Below are positions 10,730 to 21,230 of a DNA stretch of 64,000 nt, piece after piece (within the stretch, counting starts at the first letter, position 1; the number at the start of each line of letters is the position of its first letter). Source of the DNA: Prosopocoilus inquinatus (lineage: Eukaryota; Arthropoda; Insecta; Coleoptera; Lucanidae); NCBI GenBank assembly GCA_036172665.1, contig CM069870.1, positions 60,388,212 through 60,452,211 on the forward strand, written 5' to 3'. Below the pieces are notes generated by a model. The model was not told the origin of the DNA and ran no database searches. It saw nothing but the letters and a program-made list of their open reading frames with translations. The position numbers were made by a program, and so were the translations under genes.

Positions 10730-11689
10730 TACATACAAGTAGCTTTAGCGATTCGACATGCCAATTATTTTCTAGACAGTAGATACATTCTCACATCATT
10801 CAATTACCTGCAAGTAGAAATGTGAACATTTCTTACACTTAATGATAGGATTTAACAGGTAATAAAGGTTTGTTTCAACATAATTGTAGTGCCATTAGGA
10901 AACAATGATTTATAGCTGTTTGAAATAATTAGAAAGGAATAGATCATGTGGGGGCGAGGTGAGAATGTACTATCGCATAAACATTTCAGCAGAATAAACT
11001 CAGTGGGTCTTCAACTTCAACATTGTCCTGGTTTAAACCGGTTAGGGTCGGAGGAAGGATAGTTAGCGCCCTTATGCAAAACAATAACAGGCGCCCTTTC
11101 TTCAAAAAAAAGGAAATAAATTCACGTGAATTTATAAAGGGTCTTAAAATGGTGTGCATCCTATTATAATTTGACCTTATTAGTCCTTATGAAGAAGAAA
11201 ACGATTGGAAACAGTACTGTAGTTCCATAGTTGCCAGATATTTTTTAAATCTGAAAATAGCCATATTTTTTAAAAATTTGTATTAAAAAAATAATCATAA
11301 TCTTAGTTTAAATATTTGGCTACCGAAATTTTTGAAAAAATACTATTAAACAGACAAAGAACGAATGATAAATTTATCAGCAGATTTTGTCGTTGTTGAA
11401 CGTAAATATATTTTTTTTTAATAATGAAAATAATCTCTCCCCAGGTCTCCATTAATTGCACTTTGTATGGAAATGGTAATATTTTTGACGATACACTCTA
11501 ATTTGGATACGAAATGGTGAAATTATTTTGGTGAATATAAACTGGAAGATTGTTGGTGCAAAATTAGTAAACAAAAACAGTTTCCTGTAACTGTTTTGCT
11601 GAAAATGATATTTGCAAATCACAAACAAAAATTCGACAAAAAAACAAACAAAAAAGACTGAAGGCGTGCAAAAAAATAAAAAATTCGTT
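10730..11689. other. No recognisable gene
   Basis: AT-rich DNA. At about 11002, CAGTGGGTCTTCAACTTC resembles a hAT end, but I found no partner. The rest shows nothing I can name. Confidence 0.35.
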
Positions 11690-11870
11690 AATAGATGGGG
11701 TTAACGTTTTATAAAATCACGGAAATTAATCTCTTCCGAATCGGACATTTTATGTTCTAATTTTTCCCCTTAAAAAAAATTAGAAAAGATAGCGATTAAT
11801 TCTTCTCCATTTTCAGACAATAGATGGCGGTAACAACTTGTAACTTACTAAGGTTCTAAATCGACACACT
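11690..11870. repeat. Dispersed repeat with AATAGATGG motif
   Basis: Contains AATAGATGGGGTTAACG and, about 130 bp on, TTTTCAGACAATAGATGGCG, separated by an AATCTCTTCCGAATCGGA phrase. The same ordered phrases recur at 14.88-15.38 kb, so this is a fragment of a dispersed repeat with a basic period of roughly 120-170 bp. Confidence 0.5.
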
Positions 11871-12460
11871 TCGTGTTCAGGTAGCGTGATTTTTTCTATC
11901 TATCCTTGTCGCACCATAAACTCATCTAGGGATAAAAAAAAATACAGTCGAAAGTTTGTTATTCAAAGTGACGTTTCACAAATGGCACTTTACTGTGGCT
12001 GCGTAGAATAACATAACCTAATACATTTTTGACTACACAGTCGGCCGTAAACTATTACCATCGTAGTAAACAGAATTCCCTAAAACTGTCGATTTTCTTG
12101 TTGCTCTTGCGACATTTGTATTTGTTATCTTTGTTACACAATAAACTCATAATGGGAATGGGATGGCGTTACCTGAACACGTAAGTGTGTTGATTCAGTA
12201 ATTTTGCCGAAATTACTTAAAATAGCAGAAAGTTAAACAAACTATTAAAAGTCACCGTGAATTGATAAAAAAATCCACTAAATAATAAAGTAAAATATGT
12301 AATAAACTTGTAATTTTTCTATTGCAGTAATAAAAATAAATAGTCGACGAAAAACAAAAACGAAAGATGTCGATTCGTCTGTTTCTTTTTACATAAAAAC
12401 GACTAAAATCAGAACAAAATACGATCGACCTTTATAAAAAGATGACAAACAAAAGCAAAG
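11871..12460. other. No recognisable gene
   Basis: About 590 bp without ORF or clear repeat structure. Confidence 0.35.
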
Positions 12461-12468
12461 GTCATGGA

Positions 12469-13080
12469 TAGTGTCCGACCGCATTTTCGGTTTCGGTTTC
12501 GGCCACAATTTCGTGATTTGGTCAAAGTTTCGGTTTCGGCTAAACAACAGCCGAACCTTCGGCTACAACCGAAACTAAATTTATTTTCTTTTTTCTGCTT
12601 TAAATGCACATTAATCTCAAACTTGATTAATTTTTGGATATCAAATAATAATGATGCTCCGTTTTAACAATTTTGACAGTGAATTAAAGCTTGAAAAGGT
12701 AGACCGTAATATTAACGCAATCTTTACAAAATTTCAAATTTTAAAGTGAATTTGCTTTGCACGACGTGAAACCTCTAAAATATCAAAGATTTTATTTCTG
12801 ATCTAAATTCAATTTTAATAAGATACACATTTTAATTTTGTCTATGAGCTGCAGCTGAAAAAAAATTCTCTTTTGGCTTTTGTAAAATATGGTAGAGACG
12901 AAAAATGTTAAATTGTTTTTGTCTTGCAATATAAGTTTGTTTGATTTCAGATATTAAGAAATGAAACCATCTTAAAATTCTAATAATTTACACTTTAGTA
13001 AAACTATCTCTAACTTCCTTCGAATAAGATTCGGTTTCGGTTTCAGTTTCGGAGAAAAAATCGGTTTCGGTCGGACACTA
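12469..13080. mobile_element. hAT-like element with perfect 8-bp target duplication
   Basis: The 612-bp element begins TAGTGTCCGACCG and ends CGGTCGGACACTA, perfect 13-bp inverted ends. It is bracketed by identical GTCATGGA at 12461-12468 and 13081-13088, the 8-bp duplication typical of hAT transposition. Just inside both ends are repeats of CGGTTTCGG (12486-12575 and 13031-13070), with a CCGAACCTTCGG near-palindrome at 12551. There is no transposase, so it would need one supplied elsewhere. The small overlapping frames here (12409-12667) only translate the CGGTTT repeats. Confidence 0.88.
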
Positions 13081-13088
13081 GTCATGGA

Positions 13089-13524
13089 TATTATACTTAT
13101 TTTGACAGAAAATGACAAAAAAACAAAAACAGGCCGTGAGAACTACGACGGTATTTGCTCACATTATTTTTTTACAGGTTTCACATTTTTTACAAATTAT
13201 ATTATCTTTGCAGCGTTACTGTTTTACAACTTTTTTAATCAAACTTTTCGTGAAAATATACGACGGGACTGGAAATTATTTTTTCAGATATGAGACACCT
13301 CCCTGGTATTTTGAGTTAAAAAAAAATGTGAACCCAAAAGCAACAGTTAAAATCTTTGTATTAAAATATCAAAATCACGAAAGTGAGTCTCATTAATAAT
13401 GATCAAAGTTATAAATAAGTAATGAGCAGGGCTCATCTTTCATGATTTTGATCAAATAAAAAATTAGTCCAACAAACTATTTTCAAGTTATGTATTCTCG
13501 GTTTCGTCCCCGATATATTCAGGG
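13089..13524. other. No recognisable gene
   Basis: Overlapping 69- and 94-codon frames are present at 13084-13396, but they start inside the target duplication and have no motif. I treat the segment as non-coding. Confidence 0.35.
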
Positions 13525-14040
13525 TGAATAGAACATCAAAAAATAAGGTTACCTTGTAAATTCCTTTCCAAAAGTGAAAAATAAGAATTTGGTAATAATG
13601 TATGTAGAGTACTAATAGGTAATAACTTGTCTTAATAGATGTAGGCTAAATTTTAAATATCATTTACTCGAGAACGGATTCGTTAATCGACCTTTTTCTG
13701 TGTCATATAATCTAAAAAAAAATAGTTTTTCACAAAGTTTTGGTGAAATATAGAAAATAAAAAGTTAAGGATCCAATGCTAGAAGTTATCCACTGAAAGT
13801 ACCCCTTAAAAAAGGGAGGATATAATAAATATGTTGTTAATTCGCAGTTACCTGCCTTATATCTGAGTTTAAAATATTTGATAACTTAAAGTGTATACAA
13901 GATATTACCAAAAAACAATATTTTTCACTCTTATTTCAGGGTTTATAACTTCTTTATTCACTTTTGGAAAAACGTTTATATAAAAAGGTGACATTATTTA
14001 TTAATGAAAATATCGGGAAACAATTCTGCATCACGGTATA
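13525..14040. mobile_element. Possible inverted-repeat element
   Basis: The left part has ATAAGGTTACCTT...TTTCCAAAAGTGAA and the right part, read inward, AATGTCACCTTT...TTTCCAAAAGTGAA. These are imperfect mirror arms about 350 bp apart. The outer ends are not sharp, so the boundaries are approximate. Confidence 0.35.
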
Positions 14041-14875
14041 TAATGCATTCTTTTTGGGTGCGACGAGATGAGGTTCCATTTATGAAAGAGCCCTTGATGT
14101 TAAGATCTTCACAGTTTACCCCTTTATTATAACCAGGGAAAAGAAATAGGGCCACTTGTTCCGCGAACAGTACGAAAATGTAATACTCGGATTGTATTAG
14201 CTTCGCCCGCAGTATGTCGGTTTGTAGGCGCTTTTAATGTTTGAAATTAAATATTTAACGTACGTGATGATTTGTAGAGACTATCACATGCGTTTTTATA
14301 TTTTCAAACATAAACCTTCTTCTATTATCTCTCTGGGATGTCCGAAAAACTCTATGGCGATTAAACACAATTAAATTGTTTAGTCGTCGGCGTCGAAGGA
14401 AAAACCTGAACTCGCAACTCGCACACCTTCTCTTTCTACTTAGTAACAATTAGAAGCATTTCAGCTCTGGAAAGGTGGAAGGAGTAAATAGTACATTCGG
14501 CATGAAAAGCGTCCGTACTAAGTGGGCTCAATTCTTAAGCCTGGTTATAACATAACAGAATTCGCTTAGAACTGATAGTTTTTTATGGTCAGTAATTCGG
14601 TATCAATCTTTTCCTTTGTTTTGCCCACTTAGGATTTCTTGAGATAAGACAGAAGAATCTAAAAGTCTTTTGTTTCTTCAAATTAAGCTCACATTTTCAG
14701 TTTCGTTTTCCTTTATCACATTAGAATTTTTCAAGTGAATTAATTTTTTTAACTCATTAAAATCAACTAACTAAAGTAAGAACAAGTGAGAATAAGCGCC
14801 CCTGGTGGAGATTAATCTAAGTTATGTGCGCGTGAAGCTCTGTTTAGCCGTTTCTGCATCTTACAATTAGTAGCT
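14041..14875. other. No recognisable gene
   Basis: More mixed composition than the neighbours, but no ORF longer than about 64 codons and no repeat I can define. Confidence 0.35.
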
Positions 14876-15385
14876 TAGCGTCTTTCTCTTCCAGAAAAAT
14901 CGAACAATTTTTTTCTTCTAATTTTTCTTATTTAAAAAAGAGAGAGGAGTATTAATAATTCACAATTTTCAGTGAATAAACGTCGTTATTAGTTTGTAAA
15001 TAACCGTGAAACCTCTTTCGGAAGAATTGAACATTTTTCTACTTTTTTGTTCTCATTTTGCCTACCTAAAGAAGAGAAGAAAGTTTATAAATCACGTTTT
15101 CAGACAATAGATGACGTTAACAATGTGTGAAACTCGAATATTTTTTGTTTTTATAATACACTGATGATTTTTTTTAGAAACATAACAAAAAAGCATTCGA
15201 TATTTCCGGAAAAGTTTAGAAGCCAATCCATAGATTTTTACTGCCATCTATTGTCTGAAAATGGTGAATTCTTAGAAAAGTAGCAAAAATCTCCCTTTTC
15301 AGACGATAGATGGCATTAACAATCATAAACAAAATTAGCGTCCAACCTCTTCCGGAAAAATCGAATATTTTTCCTCCTCTCAAAA
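14876..15385. repeat. Dispersed repeat array with CAGACAATAGATG motif
   Basis: Copies of CTCTTCCGGAAAAATCGAA (14891, 15021, 15348, diverged) alternate with TTTTCAGAC(A/G)ATAGATG at about 15101 and 15298, and with its complement CATCTATTGTCTGAAAA at 15245. It is an array of direct and inverted units of roughly 120-200 bp, related to 11.69-11.87 kb. Confidence 0.55.
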
Positions 15386-15803
15386 TTCACCGGTGGCTTT
15401 CTTAAAAAAAGATAAAAGATGACATTTAAAAATTTTGAAAGCTTTCAGATTCGACAAACTTTCTTCAAATCTGTGAAGTCACACTTAAACAATATCGTTT
15501 TGAGAAAGAACAATTACACGAAACTGTTTTTTGTCTACTATTTTTTTTTGTTTTCAGCTGTAACTCACTTAAAAATTCTATTTTAGTAGACAGACATAGT
15601 TCTTCATATAATTCCTCTCCAATTCAGTCTTTTAAAGATAAATCACATTTCAAAAGTAACTGTCATTATTTTAACAAATAAGAAGAAAAAGTTTATTTCA
15701 AACTTAGAGAAAAATTTTATTCACTATTAAAGTTTCTGCTTTTCTCTAAAGTTGAAAATAAAAAAAAAAATCCCTCTCTCTGGGGATACTCTGCATGTAT
15801 TTA
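15386..15803. other. No recognisable feature
   Basis: AT-rich DNA with no ORF, repeat or RNA structure that I can support. Confidence 0.35.
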
Positions 15804-16738
15804 TACTGGGTGTTCTTTTACCGTGTGCAAATATTTAAACTTGTAATATATCACCATAAATGGCAACGATTGAACTCATATGTTCTTGACAAAAATTTAA
15901 TACTTTTCGAGAAAAATGCAGTGGCAGATTTTCCCTAAACCATTTGAGAACTGCTGGCATAGCTAAAAGTGGAACACGGCCGTCAGTAATTCATTTGACC
16001 TTGTGCAAGAACTATGTAAATTAGCCGCCCGGTCAGCTGGCCAATGAAAACAATTTCAACGCGTTTACAATGTGCCTGGATTTATTAAAATAAATAAATG
16101 TAACCTCACTCCAAGTAATTACAAATTTAAGTATTTTTAAATTAAAAAGTAGTGCAATTCAAGAAGCTGCGAATATCGCATGTGGAACAAGTTAAAAGCG
16201 AGGTACAAACAAATTGTAATTTCTCATTCCGTATGTATTTTTAATAATAGATTTATCAAAATTTGACATTTACTTTTTTCCATGGACCGTAAGCAATAAT
16301 ACTTTCATAGGTAACAGCGAGATTAGCAAAAGTTGATTTACGTAAAAGGAAGAAGGAAAAACATTTTTAACGCGCTTGCCTAATTGGTGCATAAATTTTC
16401 GGATTTATTCATCGATTGTTGATATCGTAAAACAAATAAATGTAATGTTACTTCGCTCAGTGAATTAATATTTTAAATAAAATAATTAATAAACGATATC
16501 AGCGATTATTATTATTATGAAACGCTGCGTTAAAAGATCGAGTGGGCGTGTTCATACCAAGAAGGCGTCATTGACCTAAACATTTTTTTCTCGCACATTT
16601 CAACAGTTCCAAACAAGTGGTGCTCCTAAATTTTTGGCTATGGTACGGTAACCACCTAAAAATACCCGCAGAAGGTAGCATTTCGTGTACTTATACTGAG
16701 GTTCTTTTATTTGCACATAATAAAAAAAACACCCTGTA
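15804..16738. mobile_element. Inverted-repeat element, TACAGGGTG family
   Basis: The left end TACTGGGTGTTCTTTTA...TGTGCAAATA is mirrored by the right end read inward, TACAGGGTGTTTTTTTTA...TGTGCAAATA. A direct echo of the left end sits at about 16690 (CTTATACTGAGGTTCTTTTA). The interior has no ORF of note. TA-flanked ends with this core recur at 23.8, 25.6 and 46.4 kb. Confidence 0.5.
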
Positions 16739-18440
16739 TTTCCTTATGTTGTAGAAATGATCGATCAAGTCGCATCAATTAATATTCGTAATACAACAAA
16801 AATTGTTTTTAATTTTACATCGTTTGGCGTCCCTCTTGTACCGGCGTCCTCATGTCTTGCTTATAGGCCTTCCGCCGGCCCTGAAAACAGTGGTTTTCAA
16901 CTATTTTCTGGCCATGCATCCTTTAAAATCGTAATGGTCTCCACCCTGTGGTATACTGTCATGTTTGAAAAATCATATTCTAAATTCGTTTTTACTTTTG
17001 GATTTTACGCAAAATTCAACACGCGAATTTTAGGCAAAAATCGTTTAGTTGCATTTCACAGGTGCGGTTATCGACACGGGTCTAGCATGAATGACCGACC
17101 GAAGTCTACTTACGTTGCAGATCAAAATCTGTTTGGTCAAGAAACGTACGCAAATTAACGGTGCAATAGAGGGGATTCCATGCTGAATCCAAGTCGTTTG
17201 ACCTTACTTGCAGTGCTGCATCAGCGGATTTTATTTAATTAAAAAACAATTAACGCGATCGGTCTTTAATTGTGTTTTCGTCGAGACGCTGACTGTTTTA
17301 ATATTCTGCCTTTGGGTTCTCCCTATACCGTAACAATTCTTCTGTTCTTTTTATTCAAAAAGTGAACTTTTATTCACATGTAGGAACTTGGTTAAAAATA
17401 AAATTTTGCGTTGTATGATGTTTTTGTTTTATCGATTTTGAAGCACTTGTCAGCAGGGGGTCGGCACTTTTCTTGTTCTAATCCAGCATGTTCTCCCCCG
17501 GATTTCTGTCTGTGACATAATTTTTATTAAGTGTGCGACATTACGGTGCCGGAGTGCAACGAAAGTAGATTGCACATACCGATCATTTATTTCGCAAAAA
17601 GAAACTCTCCGATGTCCTACTTTTGACTTTGCACGCTCTGCGACCGAGGATAACTTACCGTTTTCAAATAAAATAAAATTGATTTACTGTTTTGTTGGCT
17701 TATAGATTTCTCCTCGATGGCGGCGAATAAAAAAAAAATTCGGCGCTATATATATAGCCTGAAACGTTTCGCACCGGAAGTGAAGTAATAAAGATGACGC
17801 ATGTAGAAAGTCATTAGGCAGTGCAGCGTCTTTGTTAATTGTTAATTAATATTAATCTTAACGTCAATGATACTGCATTTTAAATAATAATGATTTCCTT
17901 GACTGTATACGTGCACAAAAAAATATTTTATTATTTGGATAGCCTATCCTGTTTCTGTAAACATATTATCACATCTCATAAAAATTGATGAAATCGCCTC
18001 TAAGAAAAAATAATATAATTATATTGAAGATGAAAAATGAAATCGTTACCTTCTCTCTCGTAGATGAAATTTGTCTCTTTTCTCTACCATGGTATATTCT
18101 CGGTTTTATGTGCGTGTGTCTGCTGAAGTCTGCCGCAGGATGTTGTTCGGCTGCAAAAAAAAATACATAGTAAAAATGATGTTACAGTTTGATTTAAAAA
18201 TAATAATTCAGTTTCGATTCGGTCACTGCTCCATAAACAAATGTTAACATCTGTTTAATTTAGTGGAAGAAACACCGGATAACGACTTTTCTTTATTAAT
18301 TAACTTTTACAGAAATTATCAGACTTGAAACTTCCTAAACGCAGTTAATAGTAGGCAATTATAGCTTTGAAGATCGTGAGAACAAAAAAAAAATCGATAT
18401 GTGGAATTTCGAAAACTTGTTTGAAAATACGATAAATATT
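16739..18440. other. No recognisable gene
   Basis: The longest frame is 133 codons at 16757-17158 on the plus strand. It has no motif, no neighbouring exon and low-complexity codon choice, so I do not call it. A 14-bp AT palindrome with GC closing pairs lies near 17743. The rest is featureless. Confidence 0.4.
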
Positions 18441-18488
18441 AATTTTAGAAAAATTTTGTGCAAATCGTTTTTGATTGCAGTGAGAACC

Positions 18489-18553
18489 TCGAGCAGCCTC
18501 TGGACAGCTGTTTCAGCCCTGCTTGGGGCTTCTTCAGCAGAAACGTAGCTCGA
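18489..18553 (-). ncRNA. Type I hammerhead ribozyme (minus-strand copy)
   Basis: On the minus strand the core reads CTGAAGA (complement of 18531-18537), stem II AGCCC/GGGCT with a CAAGCA loop, GAAA, a very short stem III (A-U and C-G closing the loop AGCU), then GTC (complement of 18503-18505). Stem I is formed by CAGAGGC with GTTTCTG (two G-U pairs) and, beyond an internal loop, CTCGA with TCGAG. Self-cleavage would follow GTC. All invariant core residues (CUGANGA, GAAA, NUH) are present, and stem II is one pair longer than in the plus-strand copy. Confidence 0.85.
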
Positions 18554-18888
18554 CATTCCCACTGCAGACCAAAAACGACTTGCCCAATTTATTCGCAAAT
18601 GCGATGTAAGAATGATGAACAGATAAAATAGCGACATCTTACTATCGCTTTTTGACCTAACATTGCAGTATGATAGACAAACTGAAGCGGGATTTGCTCC
18701 TAATGAGTCCCCCATGCAAGGCGGCCATGCTTGCTGTCAAAGGAGCAAATCCCGCTTCAATTTGTCTATCCTATTGCAATGTTAGGTCAAAAAGCGATAG
18801 TAAGATGTCGCTATTTTATATGTTCATCATTCTTACATCGCATTTGCGAATAAATTGGGCAAGTCGTTTTTGGTCTGCAGTGGGAATG

Positions 18889-18953
18889 TCGAGCTACGTT
18901 TCTGCTGAAGAAGCCTCAAGCAGGGCTGAAACAGCTGTCCAGAGGCTGCTCGA
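18889..18953 (+). ncRNA. Type I hammerhead ribozyme (plus-strand copy)
   Basis: The core is CTGAAGA at 18905-18911, stem II AGCC (18912-18915) with GGCT (18924-18927), GAAA at 18928-18931, stem III A18931-T18938 and C18932-G18937 around the loop AGCT, then GTC at 18937-18939 with predicted cleavage after 18939. Stem I pairs CAGAGGC (18940-18946) with GTTTCTG (18898-18904) and CTCGA (18949-18953) with TCGAG (18889-18893), leaving the internal loop that such ribozymes use for tertiary contacts. A two-pair stem III is typical of animal retroelement hammerheads, which often act as dimers. Confidence 0.87.
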
Positions 18954-19183
18954 GGTTCTCACTGCAATCAAAAACGATTTGCACAAAATTTTTCTAAAAT
19001 CTTTCATTATGTTTTGACAGCAAGCATGGCCGCCTTGCATGGGGGACTCATTAGGAGCAAATCCCGCTTCAATTTGTCTAACCTACTGCAATGTTAGGTC
19101 AAAAAACCGATAGTAAGATGTCGCTATTTTATATGTTCATTAATTTTAGAGTTAAAAAAATATTTTATTAATAATTAGAAAAC

Positions 19184-19336
19184 TTATGGCCAATTGCACC
19201 AAACACTTTAAGCCGAGCTTAAATTTAATCATTGCTAATAATGTGACATTAAGGATTACACAACATTTTAAACGTCACATTCTAAGCGATACTTAGAGTT
19301 AAGCTAGCCTTAAAGTGTTTGGTGCAACTGGCCCTA
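19184..19336. mobile_element. MITE with GGCCAATTGCACCAAACAC ends
   Basis: Left GGCCAATTGCACCAAACAC and right GTGTTTGGTGCAACTGGCC are near-perfect inverted ends, extended inward by TTTAAGCCGAGCTTAA and its counterpart. The element is about 150 bp with no ORF. The ends resemble a MITE end seen widely in insects, from memory only. Confidence 0.7.
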
Positions 19337-19346
19337 AGGGACAGAT

Positions 19347-19537
19347 CATAGGTTCCCAAAACTTTTAGGGATCGCCCCCCACTTTGAAAGCGGAATCGAT
19401 TATCAACAATAAAGTAATTACATACACCTATTAATTTTAACAATTTCTCCACCAATCCCTGGATTGCCTTAACGCCCCCTAATTGCCCGTGAACACGCTA
19501 CCGCCCCCCTAGAACGCGCCCACTTTGAGAACCTATG
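19347..19537. mobile_element. hAT-type MITE, CATAGGTTCYCAAA ends
   Basis: The 191-bp element begins CATAGGTTCCCAAAACTTTT and its right end read inward is CATAGGTTCTCAAAGTGGG. The flanks GGACAGAT (19339-19346) and GGATAGAC (19538-19545) match at 6 of 8 positions, as expected of an old hAT duplication. Its C-rich interior stands out from the neighbouring AT-rich DNA. Confidence 0.65.
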
Positions 19538-19801
19538 GGATAGACACTAAAAACCCATAATACATATTTTGAAGAAGAACGTAAGACCTATCCATTCGTG
19601 GAAAAATAGGGCGCTGCATAAAAAAAATTATTGAATAACGGCAATTTCTTACAATTGCAAAAGCTTGATCATATGAAAGGGAAAAAAAACAAATAAAATT
19701 AACAGAACTGTTACCTACATATCGGACTGTTTTCAACAAAATATTGATTCACTCTTAACTGGTTAAATAAATTAAAATATTTTGCAAACTTTTATGTAGA
19801 G

Positions 19802-20170
19802 TAGGGATTCCCAAACTTTTTTTTACAAATCGACCCCTTACAAGAAAATAAAAATTTCCATCGACCCGCCTTCAAATTTAATTAATATTATTTCTAAGAC
19901 TTAGTTGTAGATATGCTACTAATTAACAGTTGTTAAATTTAAATTTTGTTAAATTGTGACGACCTGTGGTTCTATTTGATATGATTTATTTTTTTTTTAA
20001 TTCTAAACCGGTTCCCTTTTCATAATTCGATTTCAGTGTATTTTATATTTGATTCTTGTTTTTCTTTTCTCTTTTGTTCATAATCTTGGTTAAAATTGCG
20101 GTAAAAATCTTTTTGATTTTCGATTTGATTTAGTTTTATAAAATTCATATTTTCACGTTAACGTCCTTAT
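19802..20170 (+). mobile_element. Unpaired left end of a hAT-like element and T-rich filler
   Basis: TAGGGATTCCCAAAC opens a segment with ATCGACCCCTTA, CATCGACCCGCC and TTTAATTAATATTATTTCT, the same ordered phrases as at 20388, 22597 and 61114. No matching right end was found. T-rich filler follows. Confidence 0.5.
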
Positions 20171-20387
20171 TACAGAACGGAACTTGGAACATGTACCGGT
20201 GGAAGGGAGGAGTAAGAGCGGGCGGTCGCGCCCTCGCATCCTGCGTTGATTTGAATCCCAGTCCTATTACATTCAAAGAGTGCTGCTAATCGTATTAAGT
20301 CTGAAATCCCGCAAATTCTAATGAAAATTCCCGGTTTTTCCCGCACATTGAACAATTATTACAAGTACCGGGTGTCCAGCAATTGTC

Positions 20388-20780
20388 GGACAGGGGTTCC
20401 CAACCTTTTTTTAAACATCGACCTCTTATAAGGAAATAAAAATTTTCGTCTACCCCTTTCGAATTTAATTAATATTTCTTAAACAGTAGGTGCAGATATA
20501 CGAATAATGACGATTGACGTGTACAGCCGGTGGCATAATCAACGATTAAAAAAAATAATAGAAAACTCGCTGTATCCATAACCATTGGTTAGAGAAGGAC
20601 AACACGACGATTTTAATTATTTTTTTAATTAAAAACGGGGTGTTTGCCCCAATTAATTCTAAGTGCATTTGAATTACAGTTAATCGTAGCACATGCCCTC
20701 CAAATTACCAATATTTCTAAAACAGGAGGTGCAGATATACCAATAATGTTAAATTTAAATTTTGTTAAATGTTGCAATTT
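20388..20780 (+). mobile_element. Second unpaired hAT-like left end
   Basis: CAGGGGTTCCCAACC begins the element, followed by ATCGACCTCTTA, TTTAATTAATATTTCT and CAGTAGGTGCAGATATA. A diverged echo of the last phrase (CAGGAGGTGCAGATATA) is at about 20724. The terminal phrase is a common hAT end. No partner right end was identified in this orientation. Confidence 0.5.
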
Positions 20781-21230
20781 GCTATTTATTTTGATTTGAT
20801 TTTTTTTTTAAACCGAGCGCGCGCCGATTCTCTTATGTTTATATTTGAATTATCGCTTTTATTCTCTTTTGTTTTTCTTTTTATCCAGACTTTCGTTGGT
20901 GTTCTCGATTCGATTCATTACCGATCGTCTTTTGTTTTGTGTTTCGTGTTGTTTTAAAAATTCATCATTTGACTTCTCTCGATATAATCAATTGATCGAC
21001 CTTTGTTTTTTCTTTTAATGGATTTTACTTGCTTTCTTTTTATGTTGTAACTATGAGTTTATTATCTTTTTTGTTTTCTCTTTTGTTCGATTTGACGCGA
21101 CGTTATTTTGTTTTTTAATTATCGATTGACCGTCTTTTGTTTTCCTTTACTCGATACGAGTTTATTTTATGCTTTCATCTCGACGATTGAACGCTGTATT
21201 TGTTTTCGACATTCTGTATTAAAAATTTAC
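20781..21230. repeat. T-rich strand-asymmetric repeat domain 2
   Basis: Degenerate copies of GATCGTCTTTTGTTTT-like phrases, for example CGATCGTCTTTTG at about 20921 and GACCGTCTTTTG at about 21129, in a strongly T-rich plus strand. No coding sense. Confidence 0.55.

Larger units (their letters stand above)
18445..19140. mobile_element. Hammerhead-bearing repeat: inverted monomers plus a partial monomer
   Basis: Three copies of one roughly 325-bp monomer are present. The first (18445-18738) reads on the minus strand and the second (18740-19014) on the plus strand, nearly identical, forming a large palindrome. A third (19015-19140) continues the second in tandem and is truncated after TTTTATATGTTCAT. 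The monomer order is GACAGCAAGCATGGCC, AGGAGCAAATCCCGCTTC, AAAAAGCGATAG, then the ribozyme, then a T-rich end. The second monomer lacks its first 49 bp, which is where the palindrome folds. Hammerhead-bearing short repeats are known as retrozymes, Penelope-like element parts and satellites in animals. No reverse transcriptase is seen nearby, so the class is inferred. Confidence 0.8.

Noticed and set aside
16757..17158. 133-codon open frame on the plus strand
   Set aside because: It has no recognisable domain, no splice-linked partner and no repeat relation. A frame of this length is plausible by chance in 64 kb.
18359..19017. Paired 115-118 codon frames on both strands with the shared SAEEASSRAETAVQRLLE text
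   Set aside because: They are translations of the hammerhead-bearing inverted repeat. The identical peptide arises because the DNA is palindromic, and the conserved letters coincide with the ribozyme core.
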